Numbered from the stretch's first letter, positions 9,680-18,608 are shown. The stretch is 49,374 nucleotides of DNA from Leeuwenhoekiella sp. (GCA_002708845.1 PAPI01000021.1:1-49374), one strand, 5' to 3'. The notes: a model not told the origin generated them from the letters alone. Numbers and translations: made by a program.

Positions 9680-11178
9680 TCCTGGCTTTTATTCCAGTTT
9701 TTCAGGTAGCTCAACCATTTATAGGCCATAATGACTATAAAAAAGCTTAGTGGGAGCGAGGTTACAATAAGTAGTTTTTGAGCGGCAACAAGTACATTGC
9801 TTTCTGGTCTTGACTCTCCCAGAAGTACAAGCCCTGCGGCACTTGCGGTAAGAATAATACTCCAGATGATACGGTGTTTTTTTGAAGGCTCTTCCCGGGT
9901 TTTTGAAGTGAAGCTGCTTAAGACATAGATAGCAGAATCAAGAGAGGTTACCAGAAAGCTTATGAGTAAAACAATCACGGTAATACTCGTAAGGCTTTGT
10001 AGGGGATATTCGGCAAGGAATATGAAAAGCGAACTAAATACATTATCAAACTCTCCTTGGTAACTGCCCCAGTTTTCAATTATATCAAAGGCTGAATTCC
10101 CAAAAACACTAAACCAGAAAAAAGTACCCAAAGACGGAATGAGCAATGTGCCTATAATGATTTCCCGTAAGGTTCTTCCTCTTGAAATTCGGGCGATGAA
10201 AATTCCTGTGAAGGGTGCCCAGGCAATCCAGAATGCCCAGTAATAGTAAGTCCAGTCTGTAAGAAACGCAATACCGGGATTATACTTGCCCAATGCGAGG
10301 CTCATTGGTATGAAATCAATAATATAATGGTAAGAAGCTAAACCCAATTTCCTTAGCGTTTCAGGAATATCGCTTTGAGCAAACACAAAAGTCAGCAGGA
10401 TAAGGGTGATAATAATATTAAGAGTAGAAAGCCTTTTAATTCCTTTTTCGATTCCGCTCCAGGCAGAAATTAAAGCGAGAAGTCCGGTTAAAATTACCAA
10501 GCCAATGATGTAGTTTGAGCTTAAAATATTCTCGCTTAAAAAATCAATTCCACCTTTAATCTGAGTGGCTCCAAGACCTACCGCAGCAACCAGACCAAAA
10601 ACAGTGGTCAAAATCGTAAGTTGATCTATTGTAAAAGAACCTAACACAGAAATCAATCGGCGGGGCTTTCTGGTTGCATCAATCACAGTGCTGCTGGTGA
10701 GCAATGGTCTTTTAAATTTGAAAACAACAGTACCTATTGCCAAAGCAAAAATTCCATAAAAGGCCCAGGCTGTAAAACCCCATTGGTAAAAGGTGAACTC
10801 GAGCGCGCTGATTTCCAGATCTTCTAAATGTTGCAGCGGTGGATTTTGCAACATATAAACCGGTTCTTGTACAGCACGTAGCAAAATACCTGCGCCCATC
10901 CCGGCACTATAGAGCATTGCAATCCAGGCTAATCTTGAAAATGCAGGCTTGTCTGAAGCTAAGCCTAATTTGTAATTGCCCCAGGGGGATATGGCTACAC
11001 CAATCAAAATAAGTACACATAACAAACCTATTAGTAGATAGTAGCCACCAAAATACCGCCGCACCTGTAGGGAAAGAATTTCGATCACTTCATAACTCGC
11101 AGCGGTAAAGCGTATAAAGAAAAAGCACACGATAATTAGAATGAGTGTGGGAACAATAAGACTTGATCTTAGACGCAA
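9676..11178 (-). CDS. BCCT family transporter
   Basis: The 500-residue integral membrane protein has about twelve hydrophobic segments. Family hallmarks are WIAMLYSAGMGAGILLRAVQ followed by EP near residues 86-107, FYQWGFTAWAFYG, and the conserved block YYWAFWIAWAPFTGIFIARI followed by SRGR. BCCT carriers move betaine, choline, carnitine or related quaternary ammonium compounds, usually coupled to sodium. The only upstream start in frame is TTG at 11178, 22 bases after the SDR gene; the next Met is near residue 88, inside the conserved region, so TTG is the likely start. It is downstream of and probably cotranscribed with the SDR-DUF2867 gene. Substrate cannot be told from sequence. Confidence 0.88.
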   Translation of the reverse strand: MRLRSSLIVPTLILIIVCFFFIRFTAASYEVIEILSLQVRRYFGGYYLLIGLLCVLILIGVAISPWGNYKLGLASDKPAFSRLAWIAMLYSAGMGAGILLRAVQEPVYMLQNPPLQHLEDLEISALEFTFYQWGFTAWAFYGIFALAIGTVVFKFKRPLLTSSTVIDATRKPRRLISVLGSFTIDQLTILTTVFGLVAAVGLGATQIKGGIDFLSENILSSNYIIGLVILTGLLALISAWSGIEKGIKRLSTLNIIITLILLTFVFAQSDIPETLRKLGLASYHYIIDFIPMSLALGKYNPGIAFLTDWTYYYWAFWIAWAPFTGIFIARISRGRTLREIIIGTLLIPSLGTFFWFSVFGNSAFDIIENWGSYQGEFDNVFSSLFIFLAEYPLQSLTSITVIVLLISFLVTSLDSAIYVLSSFTSKTREEPSKKHRIIWSIILTASAAGLVLLGESRPESNVLVAAQKLLIVTSLPLSFFIVIMAYKWLSYLKNWNKSQD

Positions 11179-11200
11179 AAATTTTAAAAAAGCGATAGTA

Positions 11201-12637
11201 TTACTTTTTAGGTTGATAGGTAGCTATGTTGTGAATCATTCCGCTAAAAATAAAATAATGAAAAGGCAACATACTAAACCAGTACAACCTTCCCCACAGA
11301 CCTTTTGGTCTAAAGGTAGCCGTTTGGTGCAGTACGTTCTCTTCGTCAATTTCCCAGTCAAGCCAGGCTTCGCCCGGTACGCGCATTTCGGCAAAAAGTA
11401 AGAGGCGCCGTTCTTCTTTGTCAGCTAGTAAAACCCTCCAGAAATCGAGCGAGTCACCTTCGTAAATTTCGTTGCTATGTGTACGACCGCGTCTTAAGCC
11501 CACGCCTCCTGCAAGTTTGTCCATAAAACCGCGTATTTTCCAAAGGAAATCCGCGTAATACCAGCCGCGGTTTCCGCCAATAGACCAAATGTTCTCAAGC
11601 GCCTGCTCGGGATTATCCAACTTGATGCTCTGTCGGTCTTTTAAACAACCAAACTCAGGCACCTTTACATAATGGCTGAGGTCTTTTCTGAAACGGCCGC
11701 TAACCATAGAATCCTTCCAGCTGGAGACCACCTGATTTTGTTCAATTTTTTCAAAAGCCAACTTGATGGCATCAATATAGTTTATGGGTTTTACGTTGAG
11801 CATTTCCTGCAGGCGGGTATCTTTAGAAATCACTTCAATACGCATACTATCAACCAGATTCAAGGCCAGTTTATAACTGGTTGAGGTCACAAAATAAAGC
11901 CAATACGAAGATATTTTAGGACTCATAACCGGTACATCTACAATCGTGAGCGAAAGATTGCGCACTTTAGCATAAAGCAGCATCATTTGCTTGTAAGACA
12001 GCACGTCTGGACCGCCAATATCAAAAGACTCATTATAGCATTTTTCATGGTCCAGCACACCAGTTAAGTATTGTAAAACATTACGTATGGCGATGGGTTG
12101 ACAGCGTGTTTTTACCCATTTGGGTGTGATCATTATGGGGAGTTTTTCGCATAGATCGCGTATAATTTCAAATGATGAACTGCCCGAACCAACAATAATT
12201 GCTGCCCGCAAGACAGTTAGATTAAATTTTCCATGATACAAAACGTCTTCAACGCGTTTCCGGGATTGCAGGTGTTTGCTTAGGTTTTCTTCATTGACAA
12301 TTCCACTTAAATACACCACCTGTTTGCATTGGGTTGCCTCAAGATAGGAGTTGAAATTTTGGGCTGAGCGCTCTTCTTTTTCATCAAAATCTGAAGTAGA
12401 GGAGGTCATAGAATGGATGAGGTAATAGGCTGCATCCAGATCTTCCGGAAGTTTACCCGGTTGCGGATCGTCTAAAAAATCGATCTCGACGATTTCAATT
12501 TGTTCCCGGGTTTTTGCATTTACAGAAAGGCGATTTTTATCGCGAACCGCGCATACAATCTCGTGACCGGCTTCAAGTAGGAGGGGTAACAGACGCATCC
12601 CAATGTATCCGTTTGCTCCGGTAAGCAATATTTTCAT
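11201..12637 (-). CDS. SDR family NAD(P)-binding protein with C-terminal DUF2867 domain
   Basis: The 478-residue protein is a fusion. Residues about 1-300 form an atypical short-chain dehydrogenase/NmrA-like Rossmann domain with the nucleotide loop TGANGYIG (residues 6-13), LDAAYYLIHSMTSS and VVYLSG. Residues about 320-478 match the DUF2867 type (SIGGNRGWYYADFLWKIRGF, VGLRRGRTH, DFWRVL, GEAWLDWEIDE, TATFRPKGLWGRLYW). This architecture is widespread in bacteria but its substrate is unknown to me. It lies 22 bases upstream of the BCCT transporter gene, suggesting one transcript. Confidence 0.82.
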   Translation of the reverse strand: MKILLTGANGYIGMRLLPLLLEAGHEIVCAVRDKNRLSVNAKTREQIEIVEIDFLDDPQPGKLPEDLDAAYYLIHSMTSSTSDFDEKEERSAQNFNSYLEATQCKQVVYLSGIVNEENLSKHLQSRKRVEDVLYHGKFNLTVLRAAIIVGSGSSSFEIIRDLCEKLPIMITPKWVKTRCQPIAIRNVLQYLTGVLDHEKCYNESFDIGGPDVLSYKQMMLLYAKVRNLSLTIVDVPVMSPKISSYWLYFVTSTSYKLALNLVDSMRIEVISKDTRLQEMLNVKPINYIDAIKLAFEKIEQNQVVSSWKDSMVSGRFRKDLSHYVKVPEFGCLKDRQSIKLDNPEQALENIWSIGGNRGWYYADFLWKIRGFMDKLAGGVGLRRGRTHSNEIYEGDSLDFWRVLLADKEERRLLLFAEMRVPGEAWLDWEIDEENVLHQTATFRPKGLWGRLYWFSMLPFHYFIFSGMIHNIATYQPKK

Positions 12638-12681
12638 GATAGCTTTTCTTTAAAGATACCTATTTGCCCTCAATTTTAAGA

Positions 12682-12712
12682 TTGAAAGAAACTTGTAAAG
12701 TAGTATCTTATG
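12682..12712 (+). promoter_or_regulatory. candidate promoter of the small membrane protein gene
   Basis: TTG at 12682-12684, a 19-base spacer and TATCTTAT at 12704-12711 fit the Bacteroidota pattern with a weakened TTTG end. Transcription would start near 12717, which excludes an ATG at 12710 as the start of the next gene. Confidence 0.5.
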
Positions 12713-12733
12713 ATAATTTTAAACCAAATCTTT

Positions 12734-12937
12734 ATGAATTCAACAATGCGTACAATTACAGTGGTCGTAGGTCTTGTTCTGATCGCCCTGGGCCTCTATC
12801 AGGCTTTTGTTCCTCAACAAGTGGTAGATTTTGGTCCGCTCGAAGTATCGGCTAAAGAGGGACTTACCACAGAATCTCTCCTGTTAATAGGACTTGGAGT
12901 ACTTGCTCTGGTTGCCAGTTTTTTTAAGCGTAAGTAA
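12734..12937 (+). CDS. small membrane protein, function unknown
   Basis: The 67-residue product (MNSTMRTITVVVGLVLIALG...) has two predicted transmembrane helices, about residues 7-22 and 47-62, joined by a loop containing VVDFGPLEVSAKEGLTTESL, and ends in the positive stop-transfer sequence FFKRK. A start at 12746 (MRTITVV) is equally possible; one at 12710 conflicts with the promoter. Similar short two-helix proteins occur in flavobacteria; no function is known to me. It is divergent from the SDR gene, and its stop codon abuts that of the convergent gene at 12938. Confidence 0.65.
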   Translation: MNSTMRTITVVVGLVLIALGLYQAFVPQQVVDFGPLEVSAKEGLTTESLLLIGLGVLALVASFFKRK

Positions 12938-13369
12938 TTACAGATCTTCCGGTCCCAGAGGCAGTTTACTGGCTTTATAAGCTAGCACTTTTTTTATGAA
13001 ATTGTGCGTGGCTTTATCTTTCGCCTTTGCCCGAATTTTTATAAAATACTGATCCTTATAAATACTGTATTCTTCGGCTTTGCCTTTGTATAAATTCAAT
13101 TTATAATAAGGGATAATTAATGCGAAGGATTCAAGCAACGAGCGGAATCCCACGATAATTCCATCAGGACGCATTTCTATATTGCAGGTATTTATATAAC
13201 TGTCCAGAATTAAGAGGTTATGAATCTCAATACTGGTTGAGGTTATAAATAATTTTGAAGAGCCTATGCCTTTCATTTTAATGCGTTCGCGCAAGGTAAA
13301 GGGCGGCCCTACCGCCTCATTTATTTTTCGCTTGACTTCGGGATTGTTATACGAAACATTTAAAAGCAT
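12938..13369 (-). CDS. conserved hypothetical protein
   Basis: The 143-residue product starts MLLNVSYNNPEVKRKINEAV. An in-frame upstream ATG at 13426 would add 19 residues, but those lie in the argS promoter side and look non-conserved. It is soluble, with alternating beta-rich stretches (GSSKLFITSTSIEIHN, MRPDGIIVGFRSL) and a basic helical end. I do not recognise the family. It is divergent from argS and ends directly at the stop codon of the preceding plus-strand gene, with no space for a separate terminator. Confidence 0.6.
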   Translation of the reverse strand: MLLNVSYNNPEVKRKINEAVGPPFTLRERIKMKGIGSSKLFITSTSIEIHNLLILDSYINTCNIEMRPDGIIVGFRSLLESFALIIPYYKLNLYKGKAEEYSIYKDQYFIKIRAKAKDKATHNFIKKVLAYKASKLPLGPEDL

Positions 13370-13461
13370 TTTTTCTTTTAAAGATACGGGTTTCAAAAGA
13401 ATTTTCTTTTGGGCGAAAAGAAACACGTATGCCTAAATGTTCTGAAACAGCAGTTCGCCTT

Positions 13462-13496
13462 TTTGCTTTACCTCGTCTTACTTTTACGTATCTTTG
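13462..13496 (+). promoter_or_regulatory. promoter of argS
   Basis: TTTG at 13462-13465 and a perfect TATCTTTG box at 13489-13496 lie 23 bases apart. The box is 21 bases before the ATG at 13517, giving a short leader, and rules out the longer open frame that begins at 13409. Confidence 0.75.
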
Positions 13497-13516
13497 CGCC
13501 TTCAGAAATAAGACAC

Positions 13517-15292
13517 ATGAATTTATCAGAAAAGCTTACACAAGCCGTTAAAGACGCGGTGCAGCATCTCTTTAAAGCCGAATTGGAAACCGTTGAAATT
13601 CAGCCTACCCGTAAGGATTTTGAGGGCGATCTTACCGTGGTGGTATTTCCTATTTTACGAGTGGCTAAAGGTAATCCTGCAGTAATCGGTGAGCAAATAG
13701 GGGCTTACGTAAAAGAGCATCTTGCCGAAATTTCTGATTTTAATGTAGTAAAGGGGTTTCTCAATTTGGTAGTTGCAGACGCCTATTATCTGGATTTCTT
13801 TGAAAGCATTCGCTCTGAGAAGCAGTTTGGTCACAAGGCACCAGCAGGTAAAGCGGTAATGGTTGAGTATTCTTCGCCTAATACCAATAAGCCGCTGCAT
13901 TTGGGGCACATTCGTAATAATTTATTAGGTTATTCGGTTGCTGAAATATTGAAAGCTTCGGGTAAAAAAGTCTATAAAACCCAAATCATCAACGATCGGG
14001 GGATTCATATTTGCAAAAGTATGCTGGCGTGGCAGAAATTTGGGGAAGGCGAAACGCCGGAGTCAACTGGTCTTAAAGGAGACAAGCTGGTAGGTAATTA
14101 TTACGTAAAGTTTGATAAGGCTTATAAAGAAGAGCAGTCCTATTTAGTTGCTCAGGGTAAAACCAAAGAGGAAGCTGAAAAAGAAGCTCCGCTTATTCTT
14201 GAAGCCCAGGATATGCTGCGCAAATGGGAGGCCGGTGATGCTGAAGTTGTGGCGCTTTGGGAAAAAATGAATGGCTGGGTTTACGAAGGCTTTGAAGAAA
14301 CCTATAAAAACCTGGGCGTTGATTTTGATAGTTATTACTATGAAAGCAACACCTATTTATTAGGGAAAGACAACATTGAAGAAGGCCTTAAAAAAGGGGT
14401 GTTTTATAAGAAAGAAGACGGTTCAGTTTGGTGTGATTTAACCGAAGATGGTCTGGATGAAAAGCTTGTTTTGCGCAGTGATGGTACTGCGGTTTATATG
14501 ACTCAGGACATAGGCACTGCAATTCAGCGGGTAAAAGATCATCCCGATGTAGGAGGAATGATTTATACTGTTGGTAATGAGCAGGATTACCATTTTAAAG
14601 TCCTGTTTTTAATACTTAAAAAACTCGGTTACGACTGGGCCGAAAATCTGTATCACCTAAGTTACGGAATGGTAGATTTACCCAGCGGAAAAATGAAAAG
14701 CCGCGAGGGTACTGTGGTCGATGCTGATGATCTGGTTTCAGAAATGGCAGAAACCGCCGGGAAGATTGCGGAGGAATTAGGCAAACTCGATGGCTACAGC
14801 GAAGCTGAAAAGCAGGAGCTGTACAAAACCATTGGTTTGGGTGCTCTTAAATATTACATTCTAAAAGTAGACCCTAAAAAACGAATCCTTTTTAACCCGG
14901 AAGAATCTGTAGATTTTCAGGGAAATACGGGGCCGTTTATTCAATACACCTATGCGCGTATTCAGTCTATTTTAAGAAAAGCCGAAGATACGGGTGTGCC
15001 AAATACGGTTAGTTACGAAAACCTTCAGGCAAAGGAGAAAGAGCTCATCAAACAAATTGAGCTCTACCCGGAAACCGTGCAGTTGGCTGCAGCAAATCAC
15101 AGTCCGGCGCTGATTGCTAATTATACCTATGATCTGGTGAAAGAATTCAATTCCTTCTATCAGCAGATTTCTATTTTGGGCGCTGATACTAATGCTGAGA
15201 AAAGTTTCCGTGTAGCGCTTTCTAAAAAGGTAGGGGAGGTTATTGAATCTGCTTTTGGTCTGCTGGGAATTCAGGTTCCTGAGCGAATGTAA
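13517..15292 (+). CDS. argS: arginyl-tRNA synthetase
   Basis: The 591-residue product starts MNLSEKLTQAVKDAVQHLFK. It has the N-terminal additional domain of ArgRS, the HIGH-type motif SPNTNKPLHLGHIRNN near residues 117-132, the GKMKSREGTVVDADDL stretch that replaces KMSKS near 395, and the C-terminal anticodon-binding domain (GPFIQYTYARIQSILRKAE ... PERM). It charges tRNA-Arg with arginine. The open frame extends upstream to 13409, but the promoter box at 13489-13496 and the family N-terminus support 13517. It is followed after 162 bases by ffh. Confidence 0.96.
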   Translation: MNLSEKLTQAVKDAVQHLFKAELETVEIQPTRKDFEGDLTVVVFPILRVAKGNPAVIGEQIGAYVKEHLAEISDFNVVKGFLNLVVADAYYLDFFESIRSEKQFGHKAPAGKAVMVEYSSPNTNKPLHLGHIRNNLLGYSVAEILKASGKKVYKTQIINDRGIHICKSMLAWQKFGEGETPESTGLKGDKLVGNYYVKFDKAYKEEQSYLVAQGKTKEEAEKEAPLILEAQDMLRKWEAGDAEVVALWEKMNGWVYEGFEETYKNLGVDFDSYYYESNTYLLGKDNIEEGLKKGVFYKKEDGSVWCDLTEDGLDEKLVLRSDGTAVYMTQDIGTAIQRVKDHPDVGGMIYTVGNEQDYHFKVLFLILKKLGYDWAENLYHLSYGMVDLPSGKMKSREGTVVDADDLVSEMAETAGKIAEELGKLDGYSEAEKQELYKTIGLGALKYYILKVDPKKRILFNPEESVDFQGNTGPFIQYTYARIQSILRKAEDTGVPNTVSYENLQAKEKELIKQIELYPETVQLAAANHSPALIANYTYDLVKEFNSFYQQISILGADTNAEKSFRVALSKKVGEVIESAFGLLGIQVPERM

Positions 15293-15342
15293 ATCTGTTT
15301 TGTCTTTGTAAGGTTAATCCCTGATAGTTTTTGCAAAATCAT

Positions 15343-15350
15343 TAAATTTG
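15343..15350 (+). promoter_or_regulatory. candidate -7 box for ffh
   Basis: TAAATTTG matches TAnnTTTG exactly. No well-spaced TTG is visible 19-20 bases upstream, so this is tentative. A start near 15357 would give a leader of about 98 bases carrying at least two hairpins. Confidence 0.45.
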
Positions 15351-15356
15351 CAACCC

Positions 15357-15401
15357 TTCCACAAAGTGGAAAAGTACACAGTTGAAAGCAGCTGTGTTTT
15401 T
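15357..15401 (+). promoter_or_regulatory. structured ffh leader: hairpin followed by terminator-like hairpin
   Basis: TTCCAC (15357-15362) pairs with GTGGAA (15366-15371). ACACAGTTG (15376-15384) then pairs with CAGCTGTGT (15389-15397) across an AAAG loop, with one T-G wobble, followed by TTTTT ending at 15401. The second hairpin has the form of an intrinsic terminator, placed 53 bases before the ffh start. It could be an attenuator, the end of a very short RNA, or a late argS terminator. Confidence 0.5.
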
Positions 15402-15454
15402 GAAGTTCAACACGATAGCTCTTGCCTGTCAGGAGCATATTTAGAATATACTCT

Positions 15455-16783
15455 ATGTTTGATAATTTAAGTGATAAGTTAGATAAGGCGATGCACGTGC
15501 TTAAGGGGCACGGCCAGATTACAGAAGTAAACGTAGCCGAAACCCTAAAGGAAATACGTCGCGCGCTGGTAGATGCAGATGTTAACTATAAAATTGCCAA
15601 AGATTTTACCAGTACGGTAAAAGAAAAGGCGCTGGGTCAGGATGTACTTACCGCCTTGAAACCAGGTCAGTTAATGACCAAACTCGTTAAAGATGAGTTG
15701 ACCGAATTGATGGGAGGCGATGCAGAAGGCATCAATCTTTCGGGCAATCCTTCGGTAATTTTAATGTCTGGTTTGCAGGGTAGTGGTAAAACCACTTTTT
15801 CTGGAAAACTGGCCAATTACTTAAAAAATAAAAAGACTAAAAAACCACTTTTGGTTGCCTGTGATGTATACCGTCCGGCGGCGATAGATCAGCTTCACGT
15901 AGTAGGAGATCAGATAGGTGTTGAGGTCTATTCCAATAAAGAAGAAAAAGATCCTGTAAAAATTTCAGAAGCTGCAATCGCACACGCAAAAGCCAATGGT
16001 TTTAATGTGGTGATTATTGATACCGCGGGTCGCCTCGCTGTAGATCAGGTGATGATGAACGAGATTGCGGCCATCCACCAGGCGATCAAGCCTCAGGAAA
16101 CCCTGTTTGTTGTCGATTCTATGACGGGTCAGGATGCGGTGAACACGGCAAAAGCATTTAACGATGTTTTGAATTTTGACGGGGTTATTCTTACCAAATT
16201 AGATGGTGATACCCGTGGTGGTGCGGCGCTTTCTATTAAAACAGTCGTAGACAAGCCTATTAAATTCATCGGTACCGGTGAGAAAATGGAAGCGATTGAT
16301 GTGTTCTATCCCTCGCGTATGGCAGACCGTATCCTTGGGATGGGAGATGTGGTGTCGCTTGTTGAGCGTGCTCAGGAACAATTTGATGAAGAAGAAGCAC
16401 GTAAGCTGCAGAAGAAAATCGCGAAGAACCAGTTCGGTTTTGATGATTTCCTAAAGCAGATTCAGCAGATTAAAAAAATGGGGAATATGAAAGACCTTAT
16501 CGGGATGATCCCCGGTGCCGGCAAAGCGCTCAAAGGTCTTGATATTGATGATGACGCTTTTAAAGGTATTGAAGCCATTATTCACAGTATGACTCCAGAT
16601 GAGCGTACACAACCTTCGATCATTAACAGTAGCCGCAAAAAGCGCATAAGTAAAGGTTCGGGAACTTCAGTACAGGAAGTAAATCAGTTGCTCAAGCAGT
16701 TTAACCAAATGAGTAAAATGATGAAAATGATGCAAGGGGGTGGCGGTGCCAAGATGATGCAGATGATGAATAATATGCGATAA
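15455..16783 (+). CDS. ffh: signal recognition particle protein Ffh (SRP54)
   Basis: The 442-residue product starts MFDNLSDKLDKAMHVLKGHG. It has the N helical bundle, a GTPase domain with GLQGSGKTTFSGKLA near residues 106-120, DTAGRLAVD, and TKLDGDTRGG near 247-256, and a methionine-rich M domain ending MSKMMKMMQGGGGAKMMQMM. Ffh binds signal sequences and 4.5S RNA and delivers ribosomes to FtsY at the membrane. The frame extends upstream to a TTG at 15422, but the ATG at 15455 gives the family-standard start. SecDF and YidD, also in the window, act later in the same export route. Confidence 0.96.
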   Translation: MFDNLSDKLDKAMHVLKGHGQITEVNVAETLKEIRRALVDADVNYKIAKDFTSTVKEKALGQDVLTALKPGQLMTKLVKDELTELMGGDAEGINLSGNPSVILMSGLQGSGKTTFSGKLANYLKNKKTKKPLLVACDVYRPAAIDQLHVVGDQIGVEVYSNKEEKDPVKISEAAIAHAKANGFNVVIIDTAGRLAVDQVMMNEIAAIHQAIKPQETLFVVDSMTGQDAVNTAKAFNDVLNFDGVILTKLDGDTRGGAALSIKTVVDKPIKFIGTGEKMEAIDVFYPSRMADRILGMGDVVSLVERAQEQFDEEEARKLQKKIAKNQFGFDDFLKQIQQIKKMGNMKDLIGMIPGAGKALKGLDIDDDAFKGIEAIIHSMTPDERTQPSIINSSRKKRISKGSGTSVQEVNQLLKQFNQMSKMMKMMQGGGGAKMMQMMNNMR

Positions 16784-16788
16784 AATCA

Positions 16789-16853
16789 GTTAAATGTTAA
16801 TGGTTAAAAGTTACACGTGCTTTTCCAATAACAATTAACGTCTAACATTTAAC
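16789..16853. repeat. intergenic inverted repeat between ffh and folD
   Basis: GTTAAATGTTA (16789-16799) is the exact reverse complement of TAACATTTAAC (16843-16853). A second nested pair is GTTAA (16803-16807) with TTAAC (16835-16839). The 65-base palindromic element fills most of the gap. No T-run follows in either direction, so it is not a classic terminator. It resembles a palindromic intergenic repeat, but copy number cannot be judged from one window. Confidence 0.6.
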
Positions 16854-16860
16854 ATTGAAT

Positions 16861-17748
16861 ATGACCATTCTAGACGGAAAGAAAACCAGCAACGATATCA
16901 AAAATGAGATTGCTGAAGAAGTAAAAGCTATGAAGGAGCGGGGTGAAAAAGTACCCCATCTTGCTGCTGTTTTGGTGGGAAATGACGGGGCGAGTCTAAC
17001 CTACGTGGGTAGTAAAGTAAAAGCCTGTGAGCGTATTGGTTTTGAATCAACCCTGATTCGTCTTCCGGAAGAAACCACCGAAGAAGAACTTCTGGCTCAA
17101 ATATTAAAGCTCAACATAGATCACAATATTGATGGCTATATTGTACAGCTTCCGTTACCGAAGCATATTGATGAGCAAAAGGTATTGCTGGCCGTAGACC
17201 CTGATAAAGATGTAGATGGTTTTCACCCTACCAACTTTGGTAAGATGGCTCAGGATATGCCGATTTTTATTCCTGCTACCCCTTTCGGTATAATGGAATT
17301 GCTCAAGCGTTATGAAGTTCCTACCGAAGGAAAACATACGGTAGTCATCGGTCGCAGTCATATTGTGGGCAGACCTATGAGTATTTTAATGTCTCAAAAG
17401 GGAAATCCCGGTAATAGCACAGTAACGCTTGCACATAGCCGCACTAAAAACTTAGTAGAGTTGACCAAACAGGCGGATATTATCATTACTGCTTTAGGTG
17501 TACCTGAGTTTTTAAAAGCTGATATGGTTAAAGATGATGTAACGATAATAGACGTAGGTATTACGCGAGTACCAGATACTACAAAAGAGCGCGGTTACCG
17601 TATAACTGGTGATGTGGATTATGATGCGGTGAGTAAAAAGGCAAATTTCATTACTCCTGTTCCCGGTGGAGTGGGGCCTATGACCATTGCGATGTTACTT
17701 AAAAATACATTGTTGGCCAGAGCCAGACATAATGCACTTCAAGCCTAA
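16861..17748 (+). CDS. folD: bifunctional methylenetetrahydrofolate dehydrogenase / cyclohydrolase
   Basis: The 295-residue product starts [20 protein letters not shown]. FolD marks include [20 protein letters not shown] (catalytic Lys in YVGSKVKAC), [28 protein letters not shown], the nucleotide-binding [14 protein letters not shown] and the C-terminal [16 protein letters not shown]. It oxidises 5,10-methylene-THF to methenyl-THF and hydrolyses it to 10-formyl-THF. The frame opens at a TTG (16855), but ATG at 16861 gives the standard start. It follows ffh after a palindromic spacer and ends at a two-way terminator. Confidence 0.97.
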   Translation: MTILDGKKTSNDIKNEIAEEVKAMKERGEKVPHLAAVLVGNDGASLTYVGSKVKACERIGFESTLIRLPEETTEEELLAQILKLNIDHNIDGYIVQLPLPKHIDEQKVLLAVDPDKDVDGFHPTNFGKMAQDMPIFIPATPFGIMELLKRYEVPTEGKHTVVIGRSHIVGRPMSILMSQKGNPGNSTVTLAHSRTKNLVELTKQADIIITALGVPEFLKADMVKDDVTIIDVGITRVPDTTKERGYRITGDVDYDAVSKKANFITPVPGGVGPMTIAMLLKNTLLARARHNALQA

Positions 17749-17769
17749 GTTTTTAGCTATAATGAAAAT

Positions 17770-17798
17770 AAAAAAGAGGTCTCAAGGACCTCTTTTTT
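17770..17798. terminator. bidirectional terminator between folD and ppgK
   Basis: AAAAAAGAGGTC (17770-17781) pairs perfectly with GACCTCTTTTTT (17787-17798) around TCAAG. A T-run exists on both strands, so it serves folD (+) and ppgK (-). Confidence 0.92.
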
Positions 17799-17806
17799 AA
17801 TATCTA

Positions 17807-18550
17807 CTATTTCAAAAGATGTCTTGCTCCCAATGCAGCACCAATTATTCCTGCGTGATTGCGTGTGTGGGCTGCCATTATTGGGATATCGGTTTTGAGA
17901 TACTTGATGTATTCGTCCAAGTTTTTACTGGCTCCTCCACCTATGATGATCAATTCAGGCTGAGAGATACTGCTTAGCATCTGAATAAATTTATTAAAGC
18001 GCTTACCCCATTTTTTAAAACTCATATCATTGTCCAAACGCACACGTCTTGAGGCATATTCTTCTATGGTTTTTTTCTTCTTATACCGCATTTGGCCAAG
18101 TTCAAAGTTCGGAATCAATTCGCCGTTAAAAAATACACCACTACCTATCCCGGTGCCAATAGTAACGGTGACAACAAGACCTTTAACACCTTTTCCTACG
18201 CCAAATTCCATTTCTGCAAGACCTGCGGCATCCGCATCATTCATCACATTAACAGGTAGTCCTATGCGTTGCGAAATCATATCATCAACCTGGACTCCCA
18301 GCCAGGATTTGTCAAGATTACCGTGTTCCAAGGCTTTTCCTTTGTGTATAACAGTAGGGAAGCCAACACCTACAGGACCTTTCCAATCCCAGTGCTTAAC
18401 CACTTCAGCTATTGTTTCTACCATTGCTTTGGGTTCACGGGGTATCGGTGTATCAAGCCGAAAACGCTCTCCCAGATATTCTTCTTTCGTTAAATTTACA
18501 GGTACCCCTTTGATGCCTGAACCTCCTACATCAACGCCCAGTATTGCCAT
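17807..18550 (-). CDS. ppgK: polyphosphate glucokinase (ROK family)
   Basis: The 247-residue protein begins MAILGVDVGGSGIKGVPVNL, the ATP/polyphosphate loop of ROK kinases. It has GPVGVGFPTVIHKG, LPVNVMNDADAAGLAEMEFG with the catalytic Asp, TIGTGIGSGVFFNGELIPNF and ELGQMRYKK in the position where zinc-type ROK kinases have the metal site. PpgK phosphorylates glucose using polyphosphate or ATP, giving glucose-6-phosphate in the cytoplasm. Length fits the PpgK branch, which is shorter than typical ROK sugar kinases. It shares a two-way terminator with folD and is not closely linked to other sugar genes. Confidence 0.88.
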   Translation of the reverse strand: MAILGVDVGGSGIKGVPVNLTKEEYLGERFRLDTPIPREPKAMVETIAEVVKHWDWKGPVGVGFPTVIHKGKALEHGNLDKSWLGVQVDDMISQRIGLPVNVMNDADAAGLAEMEFGVGKGVKGLVVTVTIGTGIGSGVFFNGELIPNFELGQMRYKKKKTIEEYASRRVRLDNDMSFKKWGKRFNKFIQMLSSISQPELIIIGGGASKNLDEYIKYLKTDIPIMAAHTRNHAGIIGAALGARHLLK

Positions 18551-18608
18551 AAAGATCTATTAAATTTTAGGCTGAAATTTTCAGCATGAATTAAAATGAA
18601 TAGGCAAT

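Noticed and set aside
18030-18563. 177-codon open frame on the plus strand opposite ppgK
   Set aside because: It is antisense to a well-supported ROK kinase; its Ser/Pro/Thr-rich translation is typical of a shadow frame.
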